Source: an uncultured Bacteroidales bacterium
Lineage (GTDB): Bacteria; Bacteroidota; Bacteroidia; Bacteroidales; UBA932
NCBI GenBank assembly: GCA_905233345.1
Contig: CAJODQ010000007.1
Coordinates: forward strand, 1 to 59,703
DNA length: 59,703 nucleotides
Direction of reading: 5' to 3'
Shown: piece after piece, positions 49,240 to 57,109 of the stretch
Layout of the letters: each line of letters begins with the position of its first letter
How positions within the stretch are numbered: the stretch's first letter is position 1
Made by a program: the position numbers and the translations under genes
The notes under the pieces: model-generated
Told to the model about the DNA's origin: nothing
The model's input: only the letters and a program-made list of their open reading frames with translations
The model's database searches: none

Positions 49240-50637
49240 CTATTTCTCCCCCTCCGCCAGGGCATAATGGAATCCGTCCACCTTGTTCCAGGCACCACGG
49301 GTGAAGTCGGGCACTTCGACCGGCATCGAGCCGTTCTCCAGCGAGACGCGCGATAGCGGCGCCACGCAACACCACTCGGCCAGGTCGTACACGTCCATGT
49401 CGAGCGGCAGGCCGTTGCGCAGGCAGTACACCAGGCGGTAGTCCATGATGAAGTCCATGCCGCCATGGCCGCCGACCGACTTGGCCAGCGCCTCGAATTC
49501 AGGCGTCAGGATCACGTTGCGGTAGCCGGCCTGCAGTTCCTTGAGCTCGTCGCCGCTGTAAATCTTCTCGTCGCTGATGTGACGGGCATCCACTTTTTCG
49601 GCGGGCTTGTCGACACGCAGGCAGTACTGGCTGACGGGATACTTGGAAGCATAACCGTCGGTGCCCACCACCTGATACATGCGGCTGTACGGGCGCGGCG
49701 TCATCACGTCGTGCTCGATGAGCAGGGTCTTGCCCTTCTCGGTGCGGATGAGCGTGGAGGTCTCGTCGCCATTGGCGAATTCGGTCACCGGCTTGCCTTC
49801 ATGGTTGGAGGCGATCTTGGCGCCGTTGAACGACTTGGTGTCCATCGACACGAGCGTGGTCATGCGGTCGCCACGGTGGATGTTGAGCACCTGACAGACC
49901 GGGCCGATGCCGTGCGTGGGATACACATCGCCGCGGTGCTTTTGGTTGTAGTCCAGGCGCCAGTTGTCCCAGTATTCATCCCAGAAGGGATCCAGGTTGT
50001 GGCAGTACGCGCCTTCCACGTGGATCACCTCGCCGAAGATGCCGCGCTGTGCCATCTCGAGGGTTGTCATCTCGAAGAAGTCATAGATGCAGTTTTCGAG
50101 CATCATGCAGTGCATGCGTGTCTTTTCCGACTGGTTGATCAGGCCCCAGATCTCGTCCATATCGAGGGCGGCAGGCACCTCGATGGCTACGTGCTTGCCA
50201 CATTCCATGGCATACATGGCAATCGGATAGTGGTTGAGCCAGTCCGTGCAGATATAGACCAGGTCGACGTCGGGCTGCTCGCAGAGGCCCCTCCAGGACT
50301 CCTGTGTGCCGCTGTACGAGCCGGCTGCGGCGGGTTTGCCACGCTTTGCCAGGGTAGCCTGGCTGCTTTCAACGCGGTCGGGTAGCAGGTCGCACAGGGC
50401 GACGATCTCAGCGCCCGGAATCTGTGTGAGACGTTCCACGGCGTCGCTGCCGCGCATGCCGAGACCAACCACACCAATGTGCACGGTCTCGATCGGTTCG
50501 GCCGTCAGGCCCAGGACGTCCGTCTGTCCCGCCGGCCGTGCCGGGACGGGGGTACGGATGATATTTTCAGCGGGCTTGCTGCATCCGGCCATCAGCAGGA
50601 CCAGCGCCGTACAGAAAAGCAAGAGGGTGTGTTTCAT
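49240..50637 (-). CDS. GH109-type NAD-dependent alpha-N-acetylgalactosaminidase
   Basis: A 465-residue lipoprotein (MKHTLLLFCTALVLLMAGC). The dinucleotide-binding GVVGLGMRGSDAV lies near residue 55. Later motifs GDVYPTHGIGPVCQV and GGHGGMDFIMDYRLV with NGLPLDMDVYDLAEW are those of GH109, which uses a redox step to cut alpha-GalNAc from mucin or blood-group A glycans. Other members carry a Tat signal; here the leader is of lipoprotein type. It pairs with the kinase downstream. Confidence 0.87.
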   Translation of the reverse strand: MKHTLLLFCTALVLLMAGCSKPAENIIRTPVPARPAGQTDVLGLTAEPIETVHIGVVGLGMRGSDAVERLTQIPGAEIVALCDLLPDRVESSQATLAKRGKPAAAGSYSGTQESWRGLCEQPDVDLVYICTDWLNHYPIAMYAMECGKHVAIEVPAALDMDEIWGLINQSEKTRMHCMMLENCIYDFFEMTTLEMAQRGIFGEVIHVEGAYCHNLDPFWDEYWDNWRLDYNQKHRGDVYPTHGIGPVCQVLNIHRGDRMTTLVSMDTKSFNGAKIASNHEGKPVTEFANGDETSTLIRTEKGKTLLIEHDVMTPRPYSRMYQVVGTDGYASKYPVSQYCLRVDKPAEKVDARHISDEKIYSGDELKELQAGYRNVILTPEFEALAKSVGGHGGMDFIMDYRLVYCLRNGLPLDMDVYDLAEWCCVAPLSRVSLENGSMPVEVPDFTRGAWNKVDGFHYALAEGEK

Positions 50638-50665
50638 GGAAAAAGGACTTTTCGTTCTGAGACGG

Positions 50666-51355
50666 CTACATGCCGTAGATGATGCCGACGGTCCAGTAGT
50701 TCATCTGCACGCTGCCGGCAGGAAGCAGGGGGGCGAAGTTCGGCGTGAACTTGAAATAAACGCCCATGTCGCAGAAGGTGATGCCAGCCACCACGTTGAA
50801 GGAGCAGCGATTGAGCAGGGCCTTGCTTTCGGCAACCCGCACCGTCTTGTTGTCGTTCCGATAGCTGTAATAAGCCGTACCGGGCAGGTTCACGTCCAGC
50901 TCGGCACCGGCCGATATCTTCAGGTCGCCGATGATGCCGTGCGCCACCAGCGGGAAGTTGAAGCTGAAGTATTTGAGGCCACCCGAGAGTTTTGTGCCCA
51001 GCGGGAAGGAACTGGCATTGCTGTAATCTTTCGCCTGGATCCGGTAGTGCTCGTCCAGGTAGAATTCGGCGTTCTTGCCGTTGAAGCGGTTGAACGCGCA
51101 GTCCGCGCCCAGCGACAGGCCCAACCAGTCTGTCGGGAAGACGTCGAGCTGCAGGACGTTGAAGTAGAATTCGCCGCTGACCGAAGGCTTGAAATCGGGG
51201 GATTTTGTGACATGGAAACCATAGCCGACGCGCGAAAGGACTTCGAGCTGCACCTGATCGTTGGCCGACGACACAATGATGGCCCGGTCGCGCTCATCGG
51301 CGAAAGCGGGGGTCAGCAGACATATTGAGAGAAGGAAAAGAAGGGTCTTTTTCAT
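50666..51355 (-). CDS. Outer-membrane protein, unknown function
   Basis: A 229-residue product with signal peptide (MKKTLLFLLSICLLTPAFA) and beta-barrel-like alternating strands (GYGFHVTKSPDFKPSVSGEFYFNVL), ending in MNYWTVGIIYGM. It is 28 bases before the GH109 gene on the same strand and may be its co-transcribed partner. No specific family recognised. A longer reading upstream would run through the opposite-strand AraC gene and is not supported. Confidence 0.78.
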   Translation of the reverse strand: MKKTLLFLLSICLLTPAFADERDRAIIVSSANDQVQLEVLSRVGYGFHVTKSPDFKPSVSGEFYFNVLQLDVFPTDWLGLSLGADCAFNRFNGKNAEFYLDEHYRIQAKDYSNASSFPLGTKLSGGLKYFSFNFPLVAHGIIGDLKISAGAELDVNLPGTAYYSYRNDNKTVRVAESKALLNRCSFNVVAGITFCDMGVYFKFTPNFAPLLPAGSVQMNYWTVGIIYGM

Positions 51356-51401
51356 GGAAGAACGCGTTAAAACTATGCAAAGGTAGCAAAAATATTTTTT
51401 G

Positions 51402-51409
51402 TATTTTTG
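51402..51409 (+). promoter_or_regulatory. -7 box of the membrane AraC gene
   Basis: TATTTTTG, nine bases before the ATG at 51419; a very short leader is expected. Confidence 0.5.
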
Positions 51410-51418
51410 TCCCCGCAT

Positions 51419-52510
51419 ATGGCTCCGTCCTCCACATACTTCTACGGCATCGCGACCGTGGTATACATGACCACCTGCCTGGTGGTGGCGGCGGTGCGCT
51501 GGTTCCATATGTGCCGGCCCTACGACCGGAATCCCCGTTACTACTATCCCGGACGACCCTTCCTCACGGGCGCGTGGCTGAGTTCCCTGACGCTGCTGCC
51601 CTACCTCATCCATCCGGAATGCGCGGATGCGTGGTTCCTGGCGCGCTTCTATTTCCTGCCGGTGACGCTCTATCACTTCACGCTGCTCCTCTTCTCCTAT
51701 TTCGGAAATGTCATGAAATGGAAGCAGTGGCGTTGGCCTGCGATCATCGCGGGCTTTCCGGTGGCGCTGGTGATGCTGGCCGCCGTAGTGCTGGCCATTG
51801 TGCCCGGCGAGCAACTGGGCGGAACGCACCTGGCGAACTATCTGCTGTACATTATGGGCATGCTCATCACGGCGCTCTGCTTCGCTTCCATCGCCATGGT
51901 GATGATCTGGGCCAATCGCTTCGACCCCGACGACTACTCCAATCCGAAAGACTTCCCTGTCACGCAGGCACGCAAGTGGCTGATGATGATTCTCCTGAAC
52001 CTGACGTTCTGCTGGACGGTGGCCCTGCTCAACAACCCGACCGCGCTGGCACTGCTCGAGATCTTCATCGCCAGCTTCTGCGTGGTCACCGTCATCACGG
52101 CCCTGCACCCCAACCGTACCCGGGCACCCGAGGAGCCCGCGCCGGAACTTCCCGCAGCGGCAGAAGAAACGTCGCAGGTCTACAATCGCTCGCTTCCCCG
52201 CCATCGCCAGGAAGAGATCCTTTCCGCCATCGTCACGGTCGTGGAAGAGATGGAAGCCTATCTCGATCCGCACCTCACCCTGCAGGACGTGGCGGACCGC
52301 TGCGGCTACAACCGCACCTATATCTCCGGCCTGGTGAAAACCCAGTTCGGCGGCTTCTCCGACTACGTCAACCGCCTCCGCCTCACCTACGTCGACAACT
52401 ACCTGAAGCAAAATCCTGACGCCACCCTCAGCGAAGCCATTGACGCCGCCGGCTTCGGTTCCCGCTCCCGTTACTACGCCTGCAAATCGAAGTTGCAGGG
52501 GGAGAAATAA
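51419..52510 (+). CDS. Membrane-bound AraC-type regulator (cassette 2)
   Basis: A 363-residue protein with five or six membrane helices in the first 220 residues (for example IATVVYMTTCLVVAAVRW, WPAIIAGFPVALVMLAAVVL) and a C-terminal AraC double helix-turn-helix (AYLDPHLTLQDVADRCGYNRTYISGL ... AAGFGSRSRYY). This layout suggests a sensor in the membrane controlling DNA binding. The DNA-binding part is closely related to the stand-alone protein at 27823-28119. The start at 51419 (MAPSSTYFY) is an ATG; a TTG at 51407 would add four residues. Confidence 0.87.
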   Translation: MAPSSTYFYGIATVVYMTTCLVVAAVRWFHMCRPYDRNPRYYYPGRPFLTGAWLSSLTLLPYLIHPECADAWFLARFYFLPVTLYHFTLLLFSYFGNVMKWKQWRWPAIIAGFPVALVMLAAVVLAIVPGEQLGGTHLANYLLYIMGMLITALCFASIAMVMIWANRFDPDDYSNPKDFPVTQARKWLMMILLNLTFCWTVALLNNPTALALLEIFIASFCVVTVITALHPNRTRAPEEPAPELPAAAEETSQVYNRSLPRHRQEEILSAIVTVVEEMEAYLDPHLTLQDVADRCGYNRTYISGLVKTQFGGFSDYVNRLRLTYVDNYLKQNPDATLSEAIDAAGFGSRSRYYACKSKLQGEK

Positions 52511-52522
52511 GGGTTTTCGCTG

Positions 52523-52624
52523 CGTTAACGGCGGCCGTTAACGAATTCAAACAACATTTTGACGCAACCGGACACCGCTTGGACGCAGGCGATACAGTCC
52601 TTCCATGCGCGCACCCTACCTTTG
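52523..52624 (+). promoter_or_regulatory. AraC-type operator and promoter of cassette 2
   Basis: A perfect 21-bp palindrome at 52523-52543 (arms CGTTAACGGC). Then the half-site GACGCA at 52561-52566 and 52582-52587, exactly 21 bp (two helical turns) apart in the same orientation, as usual for AraC-type dimers. TACCTTTG at 52617-52624 is the -7 box; no good -33 TTTG, as expected for an activator-dependent promoter. The first ATG downstream is at 52650. Confidence 0.6.
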
Positions 52625-52649
52625 TATCGCGTTTGAAAAACCGCGCAGT

Positions 52650-52775
52650 ATGGACTGGCAAAACATCCTCATGATCATCATCACCGTGCTGCTGCTTTTC
52701 GTGTGGCTCCCGGTCCTCATCCTCTCCGTCCGCCGCGCCCTTCGGAAAGAAAAGGAACAATCCGACAATAAATAA
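52650..52775 (+). CDS. 41-residue single-helix membrane micropeptide
   Basis: Begins MDWQNILMIIITVLLLFVWL, continues PVLILSVRRALRKEKE and ends QSDNK. One strongly hydrophobic helix of about 23 residues, followed by a positively charged tail that should stay inside. It lies between the -7 box at 52617 and the small peptide gene. Copy 1 of the cassette has no equivalent. It could be a partner of the membrane regulator; that is inference. Confidence 0.55.
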   Translation: MDWQNILMIIITVLLLFVWLPVLILSVRRALRKEKEQSDNK

Positions 52776-52788
52776 TTATCATCATACC

Positions 52789-52917
52789 ATGGGCAACAAC
52801 AAGAAACTTACGTATGAATCACCCCACACAGACGTGGTGGAAGTAAAATTCCAAGGCATCATTTGCACCAGCGACCCCCAGAATGCAGGTGGCGAAAACT
52901 TCATTTGGCTTCCCTAA
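52789..52917 (+). CDS. 42-residue peptide, cassette 2
   Basis: Starts MGNNKKLTYESPHTDVVEVK, has FQGIICTSDPQNAGG and ends NFIWLP. Paralogue of the peptide at 28126-28257: same YE-S/T-P, VEVK/IELK, QG-x-x-CTS, aromatic, and LP end. One cysteine, no signal peptide. It lies 6 bases before the lipoprotein gene. Function unknown. Confidence 0.65.
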   Translation: MGNNKKLTYESPHTDVVEVKFQGIICTSDPQNAGGENFIWLP

Positions 52918-52923
52918 CTTAAC

Positions 52924-54774
52924 ATGCAAGCAATTATGAAAAAAAATATCCTCATACTGATGGCCGCCGGGCTGTTCTGCCTCGCCGCCTGCAACAATGC
53001 ATTGGAGATCAAAGAAATCACCCAGCCGGAAGACCCCAACGCGCCTGTCCAGCTGATTACGGAAACCATTTCGGCGCGCGTCGGCGACGGTGCTACCAAG
53101 GCTACTATTGACGGAAGCAGCGGAACGTTCTCCTGGACGGAAGGTAAAGATAAAATCGCCGTTCACACGACTGGAGGGTACGTTCTCTCCACAGTGGCCT
53201 CGGCCAGCGGAGCAACTACAGACTTTACCGTATCCTATTCAGGTAGCAGAGATTGTTTTGCCGTCTATCCGCACACGCTGGTATACAACGAGTCTACTTC
53301 ATCTTTCATTGCAGAGTGTGTAGAAACCTATGGAACCGATAACAATAAAACTATTAAAGTTTGTCTTCCATCCACTTACGCATTAGGAGACATTCAGGAC
53401 GACAACACCATTTGCCCCATGATTGCCACGAATACACCGGGGTCCGGATGGTCATTCATACAGCTCTGCGGCCTTTTACGCTTAACGATCGACGGCATTC
53501 CGGCAGGAACAAAAAGTTTGAAGGTCGATTTCAACGGAATACCCGTAAGCGGCATTTACAGGGTTCACGGCTCTCCCCTTACAAGTACCCCTTCAAAACC
53601 AGATTCTCTCCAATGGGACTTGCATAATGATGAATATACTGATTACTACTCAGTCGGTATTGGTGGTAGTTATTACGATCATTTCTATGAAGATATTATC
53701 ACAATAACAGGAATTACTAATCAGGACCCTGTGACTGTAAACATTCCGCTTCCCACAAGTCCTAATCTCAATGTAGAAAGATATAAGTATAGAGAATTGA
53801 TCATTTATGCCTGTGATGAGAATGGTAAGCCACTTAAGGCTGCCGTTAAAACCTTATCTTTATACACGGCTAACCGGGCCAAGGGAAAGAAGGTTAGTGC
53901 CACGCTTTCTAGTGAACTATTCTCAGTAGCAGACGGAAAGTATGCGCTCATTGCTCCGTCCAATTTAAAGGCGACCACTACCGACTCGTGGTCAACTTGG
54001 ACCTTTAGTTTTATGGAGAACCCTTGGGATATTGTAGAGACTAATTTAGGCGCCGACACTTGTTGTACCGCAAACTATAAGACCCAGAGCGCTGCAAGCC
54101 TCTTCTCTTTTACATCCAGTGGGCTTTCTGATGATCATCAACATCCAAACAGTACTAATCCAAGCCTTGATGTTTTCTGGGCCTACAGACACGCGGAATA
54201 TGACCTGGATCGTTTCGTTGCCTCAGTTGGTAGTAGCTCAAATTATTATAGATATGCAGATTGGGGTTGTAATATTATTAGCAATGACGGCTTTAACAGA
54301 CAAGGATGCGGTTGGATAACTCCCTCCAATGCTGAGTGGACCTATCTGCTCAATACCCGCTCTGGTTACCGCTACGCTAAAGCCTCCATCCACTCAAGAA
54401 ATGGCCTGATTATTTTTCCGGATAATTTTAATCCTACTGCCGTTGGAGTGACTATCTCTAATGAAAACACTGCCAATGCCTCCTTCACCTCCTATTCTAA
54501 TGATGATTGGACAAAGATGGCAAATGCCGGCTGTGTATTCCTTCCGGTTGCAGGACAACGTACAGGAAGTACCGAAAAACCAAACATAACTCTTTCAACG
54601 CCAAATGAAGGCTATTACTGGTCTCGTACAGTTTATCAATCGAGTAGTCAAAAGCAACAATCGTATTGTGTCCATTTCACCGACTCAGAGGTTAATCCGG
54701 AATACCACAATTTTAAAAGATATGGCGCCTCTGTCCGCCTGATTTTCCCCGTCAACTATAATTTTATCAACTAA
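52924..54774 (+). CDS. Fimbrillin-like surface lipoprotein (cassette 2)
   Basis: A 616-residue lipoprotein; the ATG at 52936 (MKKNILILMAAGLFCLAAC) is also possible. Same plan as the lipoprotein at 28276: EITQPEDP linker, GTFSWTEG, FAVYPHT, WITPSNAEW, DDWTKMANAGCVFLPVAG, GYYWSRTVY, ASVRLIFPV. The second half (about 53600-54770) is much more A/T-rich than the surrounding genome, as often seen in variable surface proteins. Leader DNA is nearly identical to that of the first copy, suggesting duplication or gene conversion. Confidence 0.82.
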   Translation: MQAIMKKNILILMAAGLFCLAACNNALEIKEITQPEDPNAPVQLITETISARVGDGATKATIDGSSGTFSWTEGKDKIAVHTTGGYVLSTVASASGATTDFTVSYSGSRDCFAVYPHTLVYNESTSSFIAECVETYGTDNNKTIKVCLPSTYALGDIQDDNTICPMIATNTPGSGWSFIQLCGLLRLTIDGIPAGTKSLKVDFNGIPVSGIYRVHGSPLTSTPSKPDSLQWDLHNDEYTDYYSVGIGGSYYDHFYEDIITITGITNQDPVTVNIPLPTSPNLNVERYKYRELIIYACDENGKPLKAAVKTLSLYTANRAKGKKVSATLSSELFSVADGKYALIAPSNLKATTTDSWSTWTFSFMENPWDIVETNLGADTCCTANYKTQSAASLFSFTSSGLSDDHQHPNSTNPSLDVFWAYRHAEYDLDRFVASVGSSSNYYRYADWGCNIISNDGFNRQGCGWITPSNAEWTYLLNTRSGYRYAKASIHSRNGLIIFPDNFNPTAVGVTISNENTANASFTSYSNDDWTKMANAGCVFLPVAGQRTGSTEKPNITLSTPNEGYYWSRTVYQSSSQKQQSYCVHFTDSEVNPEYHNFKRYGASVRLIFPVNYNFIN

Positions 54775-54806
54775 CGCGGAGATCCTCTACATCAACCATA
54801 CTCCCG

Positions 54807-54834
54807 AGCCGCCGCAACACCCCTTGCGGCGGCT
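54807..54834 (+). terminator. Terminator between cassette 2 and HigBA
   Basis: AGCCGCCGCAA at 54807-54817 pairs with TTGCGGCGGCT at 54824-54834, then a T run. It serves the plus-strand lipoprotein gene and may also stop the minus-strand higA. Confidence 0.8.
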
Positions 54835-54848
54835 TGGATTTTTATCGG

Positions 54849-55214
54849 CTAAAGCATGCAAGCCCAGCCGAACTTCCGGGATATTTCTTTAAGCAGGTTT
54901 CTGTCCTGAACAGGGATAACTACGGAAACTGTCTCGCGCTGGTTTTCGTGTTCCGCGATATGGGCTGAATCCAAATCATACTGCGTCTGTAGATTCATCC
55001 ACATTTCAGCCGGAATGCCCAAAGCCTTTTCCAGCGCAACAGCGACATTCATGGAAATGGAACGTTTCCCGTTGATCGTCTCGCTGATGACCGAGGCTTT
55101 GATTCCCGTCATTTCTGAAAGTTGTTTCTGCGTAAGGCCCCTTTCTTTCAGTTCGTCCTTGATGAGTTCCCCCGGATGTGTCGCTACGAAAGGTACCAGC
55201 ATTGTATTATTCAT
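54849..55214 (-). CDS. higA: HigA-type antitoxin
   Basis: A 121-residue protein with the HigA layout: THPGELIKDELKERGLTQKQLSEMTGIKASVISETINGKRSIS (helix-turn-helix XRE), then ALGIPAEMWMNLQTQYDLD. It neutralises the toxin encoded upstream and represses the operon. The toxin gene overlaps its start by eight bases. Confidence 0.92.
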   Translation of the reverse strand: MNNTMLVPFVATHPGELIKDELKERGLTQKQLSEMTGIKASVISETINGKRSISMNVAVALEKALGIPAEMWMNLQTQYDLDSAHIAEHENQRETVSVVIPVQDRNLLKEISRKFGWACML

Positions 55215-55524
55215 AGTGTTTAGATATTTCCATTATTAGTGCGTTAACTCTGATTCTTTGCTCGTCAGGCGAGCTTATGAAAAGGAGTCGGTATTGGTCA
55301 TTGATCCAAACAGCCTCAACGCCTTTTAGGTTGCCTTCCTTCTTTTCATAGTGCAGCGATTTGATAAGAAACAAATCTTCTACACGGAGCGCACCTCTCA
55401 AATAGGTCACAACCTTGATATAGCGCTTTACGATATCCATCGGAAGGCGTTTATAATGCTTGTCGTTTGTAGACCCCGTCAAATACAGATCCTCCAAAGC
55501 CTTGTCCGCAAACTCAATGTTCAT
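55207..55524 (-). CDS. higB: HigB-type toxin (RelE/ParE superfamily)
   Basis: A 105-residue protein starting MNIEFADKALEDLYLTG, with the RelE-like core (VVTYLRGAL, KSLHYEKKEGNLKGVEAVWINDQYRLLF). Such toxins are mRNA interferases. The toxin gene comes first, the usual order for higBA. The operator and promoter are at 55545-55598. Confidence 0.9.
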   Translation of the reverse strand: MNIEFADKALEDLYLTGSTNDKHYKRLPMDIVKRYIKVVTYLRGALRVEDLFLIKSLHYEKKEGNLKGVEAVWINDQYRLLFISSPDEQRIRVNALIMEISKHYE

Positions 55525-55544
55525 ACTTCCCCTCAATCCATTGA

Positions 55545-55598
55545 CAAAGATAAATCTTTTTCTGAATAATTCACAGATTTGCGAATAATTCGCAAATC
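55545..55598 (-). promoter_or_regulatory. higBA promoter and HigA operator
   Basis: On the minus strand the -7 box TATCTTTG is at 55552-55545 and a TGTG stands at the -33 position. Just upstream lies a perfect palindrome at 55576-55598 with 11-base arms (GATTTGCGAAT) around one base. It is well placed for repression by HigA. Confidence 0.65.
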
Positions 55599-55692
55599 AT
55601 TTTTTGTTTGGCGCTAACAAAAATAGCCCAAACAACCCGCAAGAAAAAACTCGGATGAAAGATTTACAGAATCTCGAGAAAACGGGAAAAAG

Positions 55693-56946
55693 TTAATTTT
55701 TCCAGGCCTCCTTAACATCCTCCCAGGCATAGTACGGGCCGTCGGGGAGGCCGAGGAGCGTGGCTTCGCGCTCGTTGATGAAGCATTTGACCAAGATGTC
55801 GCCGGCGAAGTTGCGGAAGAAGACCATCCGGAAGTTGCCGGCGAAGGGTGTGTACTGCCAGCCGGGCCAGTCGATGGCCTCGTCTTTCGTCAGCCGCTCG
55901 CCAATCCCCTTCACGCCGATGCGCGAGCAGAAAGCCAGCAGATGCCAGTCGTGGCCGAAACGGAGGTCCGCGACGCAATCGCCAGTGGCGATGGCTGTAT
56001 CGGCTTTCGCGATGAAATCGTCGACCAGCGCATCCACTTCGGGCTCTGCCATGCGGCGGTCGCCGAACTCGGCGCTGTTGCACTGGCGCAAGAAGAGGTT
56101 CAGGGAAATCAGGCGCTCATACTGCTTCAGGTCCTCCACGTTGAACAGGTCAATCAGAGTCTCGTCCTGATCGAACGAGCCGCTGATGGCGGCGAAAGAA
56201 AGGGTGCCGGACAGCAGGTCTTCGATGGAGCAGCCCATGGCTTCGCGGGCGGCCGCTTCGTCGGTAAACACGCGCTGCGCGAAGTACGCCGTGTCAGCGT
56301 GGTGGGCATCGGCGAATTCCCCCATGATCTTGTAGGCTTCTTTCGTCACATCCTCGGGGTCGCCGCTGGAAAGATATTTCATATACTGCTCGCCCGTGTC
56401 CCAGCTCATGTCGAGCTGCGGATCGAGCGACAGCAGCTCGCCCGTAAACGCGGCCATGCTGACCAGGCAGCGGGGCGAGGTACTTGAGATGGCCCGGACG
56501 TGGCGTTTGCCGCCGCGGAACACCGGTTTATATTTCTCGTACATGCGTCGGGCAATCTGCCGATGCTCCCTCACGCCGCGCGGCGTGAGGCGACCGTTCA
56601 TGTCGTTGTGCAACTTATAAATCTCCTGCACCTGCGCGTACGCGCGCTCCCCTTCCTCGGTCAGCACCCCAGCCTCGTGCGCCTTGGTGTATGCCTCCAC
56701 CACTTTGGGATAGGGATAGCCCCAGTCGCTGCGTGCGCCGTGGCGCCCGTAGTGGCTGATGTAAAACGGCTTGTAGCCGTCCGGCACGGGGGTCTCCGCC
56801 ACGGGGAAATATTCATAGGGGCTGGTATTCACGCCAAAGCGATACAGATTGTCTTCGATGCCCTCCGGCACCACAACCACCTGCTCCCGGGGCGTGCAAG
56901 CGAGCGTCAGCCCCGCCAGGCAAAGAACGAAAAGGAAGCGTTTCAT
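55693..56946 (-). CDS. Histidine-type phosphatase (phytase-like)
   Basis: A 417-residue lipoprotein (MKRFLFVLCLAGLTLAC). The catalytic YGRHGARSD near residue 68 and the partner motif RFGHDWHL near 335 match histidine acid phosphatases. Gut Bacteroides have similar enzymes (MINPP type) acting on inositol phosphates; the specificity here is not determined. Secreted to the envelope. Confidence 0.88.
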   Translation of the reverse strand: MKRFLFVLCLAGLTLACTPREQVVVVPEGIEDNLYRFGVNTSPYEYFPVAETPVPDGYKPFYISHYGRHGARSDWGYPYPKVVEAYTKAHEAGVLTEEGERAYAQVQEIYKLHNDMNGRLTPRGVREHRQIARRMYEKYKPVFRGGKRHVRAISSTSPRCLVSMAAFTGELLSLDPQLDMSWDTGEQYMKYLSSGDPEDVTKEAYKIMGEFADAHHADTAYFAQRVFTDEAAAREAMGCSIEDLLSGTLSFAAISGSFDQDETLIDLFNVEDLKQYERLISLNLFLRQCNSAEFGDRRMAEPEVDALVDDFIAKADTAIATGDCVADLRFGHDWHLLAFCSRIGVKGIGERLTKDEAIDWPGWQYTPFAGNFRMVFFRNFAGDILVKCFINEREATLLGLPDGPYYAWEDVKEAWKN

Positions 56947-56995
56947 CGTGATTTTTTGTTCGTTGGTGCAAAATAATAAAAAAGTTGCAAAAATA

Positions 56996-57027
56996 TTTGG
57001 TTTATAAAATAAACTGGTTTATATTTG
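56996..57027 (+). promoter_or_regulatory. Promoter with operator for the membrane protein/regulator pair
   Basis: TTTG at 56996-56999, 20 bases, TATATTTG at 57020-57027, close to ideal. The spacer holds GTTTAT (57000-57005), ATAAAC (57009-57014) and GTTTAT (57017-57022), giving the inverted pair ATAAAC-TG-GTTTAT. Probably the binding site of the winged-helix protein encoded second in this operon. Confidence 0.65.
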
Positions 57028-57109
57028 CACTGTGATTCAAAACTGAACCGGTGCGCAACGGGAGGTGGAGGGTCCAAAATGTTTGTGCAACTTAAAAACA
57101 AAAACGAAA

